Shown: one piece after another, positions 14,948-22,573 of the stretch
Position numbering within the stretch: position 1 is the first letter of the stretch
Layout of the letters: every line of letters starts with the position of its first letter
Assembly: GCA_900315065.1 (NCBI GenBank)
Contig: OMXQ01000010.1
Location: forward strand, 1-41,584
Source: an uncultured Erysipelotrichaceae bacterium
Lineage (GTDB): Bacteria; Bacillota_I; Bacilli_A; Erysipelotrichales; Erysipelotrichaceae
Length of the DNA stretch: 41,584 nt
Direction of reading: 5' to 3'
Program-made: the position numbers and the translations under genes
The notes under the pieces: model-generated
The model's input: only the letters and a program-made list of their open reading frames with translations
Databases searched by the model: none
What the model was told of the DNA's origin: nothing

Positions 14948-15430
14948 TCAGCGCAATTTCTTTTCTGCATCGTACAGCCATCTCAGATCAGGCATCTGCG
15001 GAAGCTTGAATTCATCAAGCTGCTGCAGCAGATCTTCCAGCTGCTGGTTCATCTGACCCTTGACCTGACCGGCGCTCTGATACAACTTTGTCAGATCGAC
15101 AAGAATCATCCTTGCAGTACCCAGAGCTTCTCTGACAATCTCATCAGCGTTGTTCTGAGCGGTGGCAATAATCTCGTTTGCCTCACGAATAGAAAGCCGC
15201 GCAATATGATCCGCTGCTTCCTTGCGGACTTCTTCTGCCTTCTCCATTTCAGCGATCTTTGCCTTTGCCTCGTTCAGTTCCTTTGTCGTTTCGACAAGCT
15301 GTTCCTGATAAAGCTCAAGTTTGCGCTGCAGGGTGTTGACTTCAGCTGCGTAGTGTTCTACTGCATCATCTACCGCAAACCGGTCATATCCATTTTTCAT
15401 GACACGAAATGTCGGTCTCTGTGCTGTCAT
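14948..15430 (-). CDS. divIVA: DivIVA-family cell division/polarity protein
   Basis: A 160-aa coiled-coil protein. The N-terminal membrane-binding motif is visible: F-R-V-M-K-N-G-Y-D near residue 8, then AVDDAVEHYAAEV. A long heptad-rich coiled coil follows (residues ~30-75 and ~85-145, with LIREANEIIATAQNNADEI-like stretches). DivIVA binds curved membrane at septa and poles and recruits division or wall proteins. It lies directly after sepF and ylmH and before ileS, the conserved Bacillota order. It could be called GpsB-like, but the length and position favour DivIVA. Confidence 0.85.
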   Translation of the reverse strand: MTAQRPTFRVMKNGYDRFAVDDAVEHYAAEVNTLQRKLELYQEQLVETTKELNEAKAKIAEMEKAEEVRKEAADHIARLSIREANEIIATAQNNADEIVREALGTARMILVDLTKLYQSAGQVKGQMNQQLEDLLQQLDEFKLPQMPDLRWLYDAEKKLR

Positions 15431-15442
15431 TATCCAACTCCC

Positions 15443-16183
15443 CTAAATGTACTGCAGAAATTCCGCTGCGACTCTGCCGCTTCTGGTCTCATGCAAGATC
15501 CCAAGGAAGACAAATCTTCCTGTACCGCGGATAGAAATCGTAACGTTATTATCGCACAACTTATCTGGCTCTTCAAGCATGACATGATTGACCTGAACCA
15601 TCCCTGCTTTGATCATTTCCTTGGCTTTGGCCCGGCTTTGATGCGTCAAAGCTGCAACCAGGGCATCGGCTCTGTTTCCGGCTGCGACACAGGTGATTTT
15701 CTTTGTCTGGAAGACCTGGACCGGGTGCTCGTCGATTTCTTCAAAGGAAACGCTGAGCTGGTTGATCCTGGTCAGGTTCATGATCAGAAAATCCTTCATG
15801 CCTTCGCTTATATAGAGATAGATATAACCATCTGCCAGCCAGAAATCACCGAAGGAGGAACGATCTATCTGCAGGTGCATCAAAGCACCCAGAATGTCCC
15901 TGTGGCCGATCTTGCGGAAGCGCTGATCAGCCCTTGCCCTCAGACACACAATATCTGAAAAGTCATCCTCCTCATCAAAGAGAAAGATGACTTTCTTTTT
16001 CCGTGCATCAGGATAGCCGCCGTCATATTTCACATAAGCAGATGGCGGAAACAACTTCATCATGGCTGCTGTTTCTTCTTCATTCATGAAAGCAGAAGCC
16101 AGCGTTCTGTGCCACTTTTCACTATTTTCCTGAAGATCTTTGAGATGTGAGGCAAGGGATGAAAAATCACCCTGCTCAGTCAT
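15443..16183 (-). CDS. ylmH: YlmH-type S4-domain RNA-binding protein
   Basis: A 246-aa protein. The C-terminal ~75 residues are an S4 RNA-binding domain (RADALVAALTHQSRAKAKEM, then GMVQVNHVMLEEPD). The preceding part has the family's FLFDEE/DGGY elements (YVKYDGGYPDARKKKVIFLF) and HRDILGALMHLQIDRSSFGD. Family knowledge: YlmH binds ribosomes or tRNA-peptidyl intermediates in ribosome-associated quality control and is encoded in the division cluster. The start at 16183 uses a GGAAAG site inside the sepF end and overlaps the sepF stop by 8 nt; an ATG at 16222 has no site. A 12-bp gap separates it from divIVA. Confidence 0.9.
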   Translation of the reverse strand: MTEQGDFSSLASHLKDLQENSEKWHRTLASAFMNEEETAAMMKLFPPSAYVKYDGGYPDARKKKVIFLFDEEDDFSDIVCLRARADQRFRKIGHRDILGALMHLQIDRSSFGDFWLADGYIYLYISEGMKDFLIMNLTRINQLSVSFEEIDEHPVQVFQTKKITCVAAGNRADALVAALTHQSRAKAKEMIKAGMVQVNHVMLEEPDKLCDNNVTISIRGTGRFVFLGILHETRSGRVAAEFLQYI

Positions 16184-16574
16184 CTTCGCTTTCCAATGTA
16201 ATTTCGCCGTCAACGCCGACATTCTTCGGTGTGCAGAGAATTACATTATGACCGATCTTCTGGATTGTGCCGTCAAGAGCGAATACAACCCCCGTCAGGA
16301 AATCAATTGTACGCTGTGCATAATCTCTCTGCAATCTGTGCAGATTGACAACGCAGGCTCTCTTCTGCTTGAGATGACGAGCAATCTCTTCAGCTTCTTC
16401 AAAGCTGCGCGGTTCAAACAGAACCATCTGGGCATTGGTAGGAACTACCTTTGTCTGCTTTGCTTCATAAGTGCTTACAGGCTTTGTTTCTTCGTCTGTA
16501 TATTCCAGTTCTTCACCTTCGTCTTCTTCTTCATCAACAGGTGCGATAAAATTCTTGATTTTTTCGAATGCCAT
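16176..16574 (-). CDS. sepF: SepF cell division protein
   Basis: A 132-aa protein with an N-terminal amphipathic segment (MAFEKIKNFIAPV), an acidic linker (EEEDEGEELEY), and the SepF domain (residues ~45-130) with MVLFEPRSFEEAEEIARHLK, RACVVNLHRL, and IDFLTGVVFALDGTIQKIG. SepF tethers FtsZ to the membrane and helps build the septum. The start at 16574 follows GGAGG with 6-nt spacing. It is the first gene of the cluster; the ylmE and ylmG genes common in Bacilli are not between sepF and ylmH. Confidence 0.95.
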   Translation of the reverse strand: MAFEKIKNFIAPVDEEEDEGEELEYTDEETKPVSTYEAKQTKVVPTNAQMVLFEPRSFEEAEEIARHLKQKRACVVNLHRLQRDYAQRTIDFLTGVVFALDGTIQKIGHNVILCTPKNVGVDGEITLESEDD

Positions 16575-16605
16575 TCTGAGCCTCCATTTAATATTTATAT
16601 AAAAA

Positions 16606-16634
16606 ATTATATCATCCAATATTTTTCAAAACAA
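16606..16634 (-). promoter_or_regulatory. Promoter of the sepF-ylmH-divIVA-ileS cluster
   Basis: Minus strand: TTGTTT (16634-16629), 17-nt spacer, TATAAT (16611-16606), about 30 nt before the sepF start. Confidence 0.65.
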
Positions 16635-16655
16635 CGATCTGACCGCAGATTCTCC

Positions 16656-16683
16656 TTGAAATCAGCGCATTTGACTGTAAAAT
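16656..16683 (+). promoter_or_regulatory. Promoter of the DUF3899-like gene
   Basis: TTGAAA (16656-16661), 16-nt spacer, TAAAAT (16678-16683). The expected start of transcription (about 16690) falls at or next to the ATG at 16691. Confidence 0.5.
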
Positions 16684-16690
16684 GAGATAC

Positions 16691-17029
16691 ATGAAAAAGA
16701 AATTAACAAAGTTTTTCAACAAGCCTGTTCTGATCATGATGGGGATTGCATTTATCTTTGCAATCATATACGGCTTCATTAACAAGCCTTTCTATCTCAA
16801 CTTCATCAACGGCCTGACCATTGTCAGTATGTTCATGTTGCTGGCAGGCGTCATCCGCTGGGGCTGGATCGAAGGCGACCTTGCTTTCTTTTCCTGGAAG
16901 CCTCAGGATGGATCCTACCGTAAATGGAAGGAAGGCAGAATTGCAGAACACAAGGATAAAAGGAACAATATTCTCAAAGCAGCCGTTGTTCTGGTTGTGA
17001 TTTCGCTTGTATTATCTTTTCTCTATTGA
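16691..17029 (+). CDS. Small DUF3899-like membrane protein
   Basis: A 112-aa protein with three hydrophobic segments: PVLIMMGIAFIFAIIYGF, FINGLTIVSMFMLLAGVI, and the C-terminal VVLVVISLVLSFLY. A conserved-looking loop WGWIEGDLAFFSW follows the second helix, and a Lys/Arg-rich cytoplasmic stretch precedes the third. The layout fits DUF3899, a family without known function; this assignment is tentative. No ribosome-binding site is visible before either ATG (16682 or 16691), and the -10 box lies only 7 nt upstream of 16691, suggesting leaderless translation. It is divergent from sepF and ends with its own terminator. Confidence 0.65.
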   Translation: MKKKLTKFFNKPVLIMMGIAFIFAIIYGFINKPFYLNFINGLTIVSMFMLLAGVIRWGWIEGDLAFFSWKPQDGSYRKWKEGRIAEHKDKRNNILKAAVVLVVISLVLSFLY

Positions 17030-17047
17030 AGACCTGCGGGTCTTTTT
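17029..17047 (+). terminator. Terminator of the DUF3899-like gene
   Basis: AAGACC-TGCG-GGTCTT with a following T-run, overlapping the stop codon. Confidence 0.8.
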
Positions 17048-17228
17048 TCTTTCCGGCTTCTGATCATACACACATCGGATCGCATTGCGCCTTTTCCATG
17101 ATTAGCATTTTCCTGGCAGCGGATCATGATTTCTGCAAACCATGGCCTTTATTTTCCCATCTTTTATCATATATACAGATTTCAAAGAACAGTCCTTATT
17201 TCATAACGATCAAAGTTCGGAGAGCCGT

Positions 17229-17916
17229 ATATCAAGAAGGCTTTTTCTTTTCTGCAGCCGCATTTCTTTTCCTGTCACTTCTGACTGCCTGCTCGTGAGT
17301 CAACAATTCTGTTTCAGCTGCAGGCAGCTATCCTTCCGCAGACGAAACAGTAAATACCGGCACAGATTCTGACGGAAAGGATCCGGAAGTTACTGCCAGT
17401 TCTGATGAGAGAAAGCTGTTTCAAGCAGACGGGATCGTTTATGAAGCTGCTCCGTATATCACTCATGCCGTTACCTGCGGGACGCCTGATGGAACGATTA
17501 CAGCACAGATTCCTGCCGGAGAAATGCCGCAGAAGGACGGCGAGTCCAATTTCTGCAAGGACATCGGCTGGCTGTACACCAGCAGTTCCGACAATATTCT
17601 CGTCTTCCTGCCTGGAGGAAATGTCATCTTCCGCAACATAGAAGCAGATCCCGAGACAATGCAGACCTGCTTGTCTGCATCGATGCATCTGTCACGGTTG
17701 TAAACAAGTACTGCATTGAATGCCCTCGTCACAGCAACGATCAATGATCCGGGAATCGGGCTTGCCCTTACAGGTTCTGAAATCATCATCAGCACCGCAA
17801 ATTCCAAAATCACCGGAAACCTGAAGACCGGCAGTAAAATCCGCATCTGGTTCCCCGGTACCGGTAAGGAAAGCAGTCCTGCTCAGATTGACGCGTACCG
17901 GATAGATATCATTTAG
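17229..17916 (+). pseudogene. Decayed lipoprotein gene (DUF3221-like C terminus)
   Basis: A lipoprotein reading frame with several lesions. GGAG (17219-17222) stands 6 nt before ATA (17229-17231) where a start is expected, followed by S-R-R-L-F-L-F; the signal peptide then continues in another frame as FLFLSLLTACS, so a frameshift has occurred. A TGA at 17296-17298 directly follows the lipobox Cys-Ser. The same frame continues with a plausible mature protein (linker, then WLYTSSSDNILVFLPGG) until TAA at 17701-17703; a neighbouring frame carries better sequence there (DLLVCIDASVTVVNKY). The frame then closes with GSKIRIWFPGTGKESSPAQI to a stop at 17916, resembling the OB-like end of DUF3221 lipoproteins. 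The family name is tentative; the disruption is directly seen. The 17050-17228 stretch before it shows nothing else. Confidence 0.7.
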
Positions 17917-17925
17917 TGTACAGAA

Positions 17926-17948
17926 AAAGCCGCAATTTCAGCGGCTTT
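17926..17948. terminator. Bidirectional terminator at the end of the ami operon
   Basis: AAAGCCGC and GCGGCTTT form an 8-bp stem around AATTTCA with T-rich sequence on both sides, ending the minus-strand ami transcript. Confidence 0.85.
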
Positions 17949-17955
17949 CTTTGTT

Positions 17956-18942
17956 TTATCTATGCTTGTAATGAGCCTGATAATATGCGAATTCTTCATC
18001 GTTGGCGAAGATGAAGTGACCATTGGCAAGCTCACGGAAGGTAGCAGGATGCTCAGCATAGTTCCACTTTGCCATGTGTTCTTCTTCGTTATACGTCAGC
18101 AATGTCTTTGCCTTTTCAATTTCCGGATCCGGAAGCGGAATCGCACTCATCAGAGACTGTGTATACGGATGCATCGGGTTTCTGTAGAGTTCATTTGTTT
18201 CTGCAAGTTCAACAATTCTGCCCTTGTGGATAACCGCAATACGATCAGAAATATAACGCACAACAGACAAGTCATGGGCAATGAAGATCTGAGTCAGACC
18301 CTTTTCACACTTGAACTGGTTCAGCAGATTCAATACCTGGGCACGAATGGAAACATCCAATGCAGAGATCGGTTCATCAGCAATCAGCAATGTCGGCTCC
18401 ATGATCATGGCTCTGGCAATACCGATACGCTGTCTCTGGCCGCCGGAGAATTCATGCGGATAACGGGTAGCGTGTTCTGCTAACAGACCGACGGATTCCA
18501 GCGCATGCATGACCTTCTTCTTACGGTCTTCTTCATCCTTGTAAAGGTGGAAGTTCTGCAGACCTTCAGAAACGATATAGTCGATTGTAGCTCTTTCATT
18601 CAGGGAAGCAGCCGGATCCTGGAATACCATCTGGATATTTCTGACGACCCACTTGTTTTCTTCCTTGCTCAGCTTCTGGTTGATCTTCTTTCCCATGAAG
18701 ATGACATCACCTTCAGAGGTCGGATTGATACGGATAATGGCACGGCCGATGGTTGTCTTGCCGGAACCGGATTCACCTACCAGGGAGAATGTTTCGCCCT
18801 TGTATACATCAAAGTTGATATCATGAACGGCACGGAATTCCTTCTTGCCGTTCTTGAATGTTACCGCAAGGTTTCTGACCTGCAGCAGGATTTCACGTCC
18901 GTTTTCATCCTTTGCAAGAGGTGCTGTTGTTACTTCTTTCAT
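17956..18942 (-). CDS. amiF: Oligopeptide ABC transporter ATP-binding protein, AmiF/OppF
   Basis: A 328-aa cytoplasmic ATPase. Walker [10 protein letters not shown] is near residue 57, the Q-loop is in [10 protein letters not shown], the ABC signature is [15 protein letters not shown], and Walker B is [12 protein letters not shown] followed by the H-loop IAHDLSVV. The C-terminal extension has the family motif [16 protein letters not shown]. It pairs with AmiE to energise peptide import. It starts within the ATGA overlap with amiE, so the two are translationally coupled. The last ~40 residues (from EEHMAKW) exceed pneumococcal AmiF slightly. Confidence 0.95.
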   Translation of the reverse strand: MKEVTTAPLAKDENGREILLQVRNLAVTFKNGKKEFRAVHDINFDVYKGETFSLVGESGSGKTTIGRAIIRINPTSEGDVIFMGKKINQKLSKEENKWVVRNIQMVFQDPAASLNERATIDYIVSEGLQNFHLYKDEEDRKKKVMHALESVGLLAEHATRYPHEFSGGQRQRIGIARAMIMEPTLLIADEPISALDVSIRAQVLNLLNQFKCEKGLTQIFIAHDLSVVRYISDRIAVIHKGRIVELAETNELYRNPMHPYTQSLMSAIPLPDPEIEKAKTLLTYNEEEHMAKWNYAEHPATFRELANGHFIFANDEEFAYYQAHYKHR

Positions 18943-20009
18943 TTCAATTCTTCCTCCTGTTCTGCAATGACTTTCTTCATACGTTCATGAAGCTCACGGA
19001 CCTGAACCGGCGGCTCAACCTTCGGCGCGCGAGGATCCAGCAGCCATGTCTTGGCAAAATGGGTATCAGATACGGCAAACATCGGCGGTTCTTCTTCAAA
19101 ATCGATCTTCATTGCATAATCAGATCTTGGTGCGAAAGCATCGCCCTTGATCGTATCATACAGACTCGGCGGGGTGCCGTGAATTGCATACAGAGGCTCA
19201 CCCTTGATGCCTAACTGCGGCAGGGAGCTCAGCAGGCCCCATGTATATGGATGCTTCGGGTCATAGAAGATTTCGTTAACCTTGCCGTATTCAATGATCT
19301 GGCCGGAATACATGATGGCAACACGATCAGCGACATTAGCAACAACCCCAAGGTCATGGGTAATAAAGATAATGGAATAGCCGTAGTCCTTCTGCAGCTT
19401 CTTGATCAGACGGATAATCTGTGCCTGGACAGTAACGTCAAGGGCAGTTGTCGGTTCATCACAAATCAGAATCTTCGGATGGCAGGCAAGCGCAATGGCT
19501 ATGACAATACGCTGTCTCATGCCGCCGGAATACATAGACGGATATTCATCAAATCTGTTGGCAGCGTCGTAAATACCGACTTCTGTCATCAGCTGGATAG
19601 CTTCTTTCTTTGCCTCATCAAAGCTCTTGCCCTGATGCTTTTCAATAACTTCCGTGATCTGCTTGCCGATCGGGATGATCGGGTTCAGAGAGGTCATCGG
19701 ATCCTGGAAGATTGTCGCAATCTTTCTGCCTCTGATCTTTTCCCACTCGGCATCTGTCTTGAGATCGTACAGGTTTTTGCCTTCAAAGATAGCCTTGCCG
19801 CCGGTAACGGAACCATTGGCATCCAGCATGCCTGTAAATGTCTTTGTAAAGACGGACTTGCCGGAACCGGACTCACCTACGATGGCAAGTGTTTCGCCGT
19901 CGTACAAGTCAATAGAGACGCCTCTGATGGCATTCAGCTTTCTGCCTCTGACTCTGAACTGCACATGTACATCGTCAGCTGACAGAATTGTTTTTCTTTC
20001 TTCACTCAT
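18939..20009 (-). CDS. amiE: Oligopeptide ABC transporter ATP-binding protein, AmiE/OppD
   Basis: A 356-aa ATPase, the AmiF partner. Walker [10 protein letters not shown]-loop [11 protein letters not shown], signature [15 protein letters not shown], Walker [14 protein letters not shown]-loop ITHDLGVV are all present. The C-terminal OppD-type extension includes [14 protein letters not shown] and HGTPPSLYD. The Cys cluster that binds Fe-S in many Dpp/Opp ATPases is absent ([12 protein letters not shown]), as in streptococcal AmiE. GGAGG lies about 10 nt upstream of the start, 14 nt after amiD. Confidence 0.95.
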   Translation of the reverse strand: MSEERKTILSADDVHVQFRVRGRKLNAIRGVSIDLYDGETLAIVGESGSGKSVFTKTFTGMLDANGSVTGGKAIFEGKNLYDLKTDAEWEKIRGRKIATIFQDPMTSLNPIIPIGKQITEVIEKHQGKSFDEAKKEAIQLMTEVGIYDAANRFDEYPSMYSGGMRQRIVIAIALACHPKILICDEPTTALDVTVQAQIIRLIKKLQKDYGYSIIFITHDLGVVANVADRVAIMYSGQIIEYGKVNEIFYDPKHPYTWGLLSSLPQLGIKGEPLYAIHGTPPSLYDTIKGDAFAPRSDYAMKIDFEEEPPMFAVSDTHFAKTWLLDPRAPKVEPPVQVRELHERMKKVIAEQEEELK

Positions 20010-20023
20010 CTTTCAGCACCTCC

Positions 20024-20947
20024 TTACATATGGGTTCTCGGATCAGCAGCATCAGCCAGGTTCTGACCAGCTACATAAAGCGAGACAGTGATAACGGCAG
20101 AAACTGCAACCGGAATCCAGAACAGATACGGTGTATTTGTCATGAAAGTACGGTTGGCAGAAATTGTTTTGCCAAGAGACGGGGTTGTTTCACCAACACC
20201 GATGCCTAACCATGCCAGGAAGACTTCCAGAGAAATATAAGAAGGTAAGTCACGTGACACGGAAGTTACGATGACAGAGATCAGATACGGAAGAATGTTA
20301 TTCTTGACGATAGTCCAGGTGGAAGTACCAAGACACTGGGAAGCCAGGTTGTATTCACGGTCACGGATAATCATGACCTGGGTACGGATAAAGTATGCAG
20401 TCATCAGCCAGGAAGTAACGGACATAGCGAAGATCAGCTGCCAGAAACCTCTGCCTAATACGTACATGAGAACGAAGACAACAAGCGTAAACGGAACGTT
20501 TGCAATGATGTTGTAAACTTCGATCATCCACTTATCCATCTTCTTGGAATAACCCCAGACAGCGCCGACGATAACGCCGAGTACCGTAGTGATCAGAGTT
20601 GTCAGACCGGCAATTGCCAGAGAGTTTCTGGAACCAATCCAGACAACATTCCACAAATTGTCGCCGTAGTTATTGGTACCGAAAAGATACTGAAGACACG
20701 GATGAACGAACTTCATCTCTGAGTTGTTGATATTGACGTGGTCAATACCGTTATAACCGGAAATGATCGGATCGATGATAGATAATGCAACGATGGCAAT
20801 CGCAACGATCAATACAGCAATGGTTGCCTTGCTGGAGAAGAACTTCTTGAACACGGCAGACCAATAGGAATACTTCGGAGCTGCAATATGCTCAGAAGCA
20901 CTTTCATCTGTCTTGACGAAGACAAACTTGTTTTCTGCTTCAGACAT
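20024..20947 (-). CDS. amiD: Oligopeptide ABC transporter permease, AmiD/OppC
   Basis: A 307-aa inner-membrane permease. A cytoplasmic N terminus precedes TM1 (IAVLIVAIAIVALSII); an extracytoplasmic loop with NYGDNLWNVVWIGSRNSL follows; a core of five helices includes the EAA-type cytoplasmic loop (IRDREYNLASQCLGTSTWTI) that contacts the ATPases. The length equals streptococcal AmiD (308 aa). The start codon shares one base with the amiC stop (TGATG), so translation is coupled. Confidence 0.95.
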   Translation of the reverse strand: MSEAENKFVFVKTDESASEHIAAPKYSYWSAVFKKFFSSKATIAVLIVAIAIVALSIIDPIISGYNGIDHVNINNSEMKFVHPCLQYLFGTNNYGDNLWNVVWIGSRNSLAIAGLTTLITTVLGVIVGAVWGYSKKMDKWMIEVYNIIANVPFTLVVFVLMYVLGRGFWQLIFAMSVTSWLMTAYFIRTQVMIIRDREYNLASQCLGTSTWTIVKNNILPYLISVIVTSVSRDLPSYISLEVFLAWLGIGVGETTPSLGKTISANRTFMTNTPYLFWIPVAVSAVITVSLYVAGQNLADAADPRTHM

Positions 20948-22443
20948 CAGTGAGCACCTCCTTCTTTCTCTGTCAGCTGAATTCTCGGATCAATTGCAGT
21001 CATCAGCAGGTCGCCGAGCAATACGGAAATGATAGAGAGAGCTGTGAAAATCATTGTCAGAGCAACGATCATCTGGTTATTATGGTCTGTAATTGCATCC
21101 GGCAGAAGCTTGCCAGTACCAGGAATCGCAAAGACTGTTTCAGTCAGGACGGCACCGGTAATGGTCAGAATAATATTGGCAGGAATACCATGAACAATCG
21201 GGATGATTGCGTTTCTCATAATATGTCTGCGGAAGATTTCCTTCTGGCTCAGACCCTTTGCCTTGGCAAACTTGACATAATCGGCACTTTCCTGGTCGAT
21301 CATATAACGTCTGGTCCAAAGCATCAGAGATGCAGTATTCATCAAGGCAAGAATGCAGACAGCCGGAATATAGGAACGGATATCATGCGCACCTAAAGAC
21401 GGGAAGCTCTGCGGGAAACCCAGCAGGTAGAATACCTGACGGCCGAAGAAGATGAATGCCAGAGACGGTACAGCGATCATGAAGTTGATCCATACAGTAC
21501 CGGCAGCGTCCAGTGCCTTGCCCTTGTGACGTGCCATGCCCATGCCGGCAGGAATGGCAATCAGATATGCAAGCACAAGTGCAATGATACCGAATGTCAT
21601 GGAATTGCGGATCATGGACGGATCGTTCTTGAAGGTCAGACATCTTGCATAGTTGTCGTTGAACTTATTGGCATCCAGCTTATCCAATGCGTCTGAGTTC
21701 TTATAACGGCATGTATGCTGGATAATAGCAGACTTGCCGGTCTTGCCGGTTTCAAATGTCTGTTCTTCAATCTTTTCAGTACCCTGGTTGGAAGAAATAA
21801 CTTCCGTAATCGGCGTATATGCGTAAGCCGGATAAGAAAGACCAAGATTCAATGTAACGATGTTCTGATGAACGAACGGGAAAGAACCATCCAGATAAAT
21901 CAGATATTTGTGTTCTGTACCGTTGCCCATCAGAGCAGGCAGACCATTATAATCTTTGCCCCAGTATATTCTTCTATTGGAATCGAGTTCCGTATTGGAA
22001 GCATCCTGAACACGCCAAGGATGATCCACATCAATCAGCTGGGAGAAGAACTTCCAGACAATGCTGGTGATCGGGGTATCCCTGTAGGCATAGTAAAGAC
22101 CAGCCTTGTATTGTTCAATATGATAGCCCTTTGCTTCATACTTCGGAAGAATTTCCTTGATCTGTTTGGAATCAATTGCCATGCAGGCATCATAGGAATC
22201 AGCAGCTTCGGCTTCACACATGTCCTGCTGCTCAATAAAATCTACATAGCCCAATTGTTCATAGGCGTTGTATTTGTATCTGTTACGGTCATCATCCTTG
22301 CCGCCGAGTTTCTGATACGTTGCATCAGTCTTGAAGATCAGTTCACGCGGAATCAGTGTGTAGATCATGACCATTGCAACGGCAGTAACGATGAACACAG
22401 ATAAGATGGCACGTATGATACGGCCCCATATGTATCTTTTCAT
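20947..22443 (-). CDS. amiC: Oligopeptide ABC transporter permease, AmiC/OppB (large form)
   Basis: A 498-aa permease, far larger than ordinary OppB (~300 aa). After TM1 (IIRAILSVFIVTAVAMVMIY) there is an extracytoplasmic insert of about 240 residues (to about residue 275) before the remaining helices. The EAA-type loop (SADYVKFAKAKGLSQKEIFR) and the closing PGTGKLLPDAI region are normal. The insert and length match streptococcal AmiC (about 498 aa), supporting the Ami name over generic Opp. The start at 22443 follows GGGGG with 6-nt spacing; the in-frame TTG at 22458 lies before this site. A hairpin with a U-rich tail separates it from amiA. Confidence 0.93.
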   Translation of the reverse strand: MKRYIWGRIIRAILSVFIVTAVAMVMIYTLIPRELIFKTDATYQKLGGKDDDRNRYKYNAYEQLGYVDFIEQQDMCEAEAADSYDACMAIDSKQIKEILPKYEAKGYHIEQYKAGLYYAYRDTPITSIVWKFFSQLIDVDHPWRVQDASNTELDSNRRIYWGKDYNGLPALMGNGTEHKYLIYLDGSFPFVHQNIVTLNLGLSYPAYAYTPITEVISSNQGTEKIEEQTFETGKTGKSAIIQHTCRYKNSDALDKLDANKFNDNYARCLTFKNDPSMIRNSMTFGIIALVLAYLIAIPAGMGMARHKGKALDAAGTVWINFMIAVPSLAFIFFGRQVFYLLGFPQSFPSLGAHDIRSYIPAVCILALMNTASLMLWTRRYMIDQESADYVKFAKAKGLSQKEIFRRHIMRNAIIPIVHGIPANIILTITGAVLTETVFAIPGTGKLLPDAITDHNNQMIVALTMIFTALSIISVLLGDLLMTAIDPRIQLTEKEGGAH

Positions 22444-22506
22444 AGTAACCCCCTGCAAAATATACGAATATAAGAATATTATAAAATAATAGAAATTACA
22501 AATAAT

Positions 22507-22530
22507 AAGGGAGCTTAAAACAGCTCCCTT
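22507..22530 (-). terminator. Intercistronic terminator between amiA and amiC
   Basis: AAGGGAGCT and AGCTCCCTT form a perfect 9-bp stem with a 6-nt loop. The minus-strand tail TATTATTTG is only partly U-rich, so partial read-through into amiCDEF is likely. This would keep the binding protein in excess over the membrane complex. Confidence 0.75.
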
Positions 22531-22573
22531 ATTTCATACAATCAATTTTACTGAAAGTTTTTACAATTCAGAA

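Noticed and set aside
14918-15958. 346-codon plus-strand frame across the T-box, divIVA and ylmH
   Set aside because: It runs antisense to three well-supported genes, is Cys/Phe-rich as expected for a reverse frame, and has no motif.
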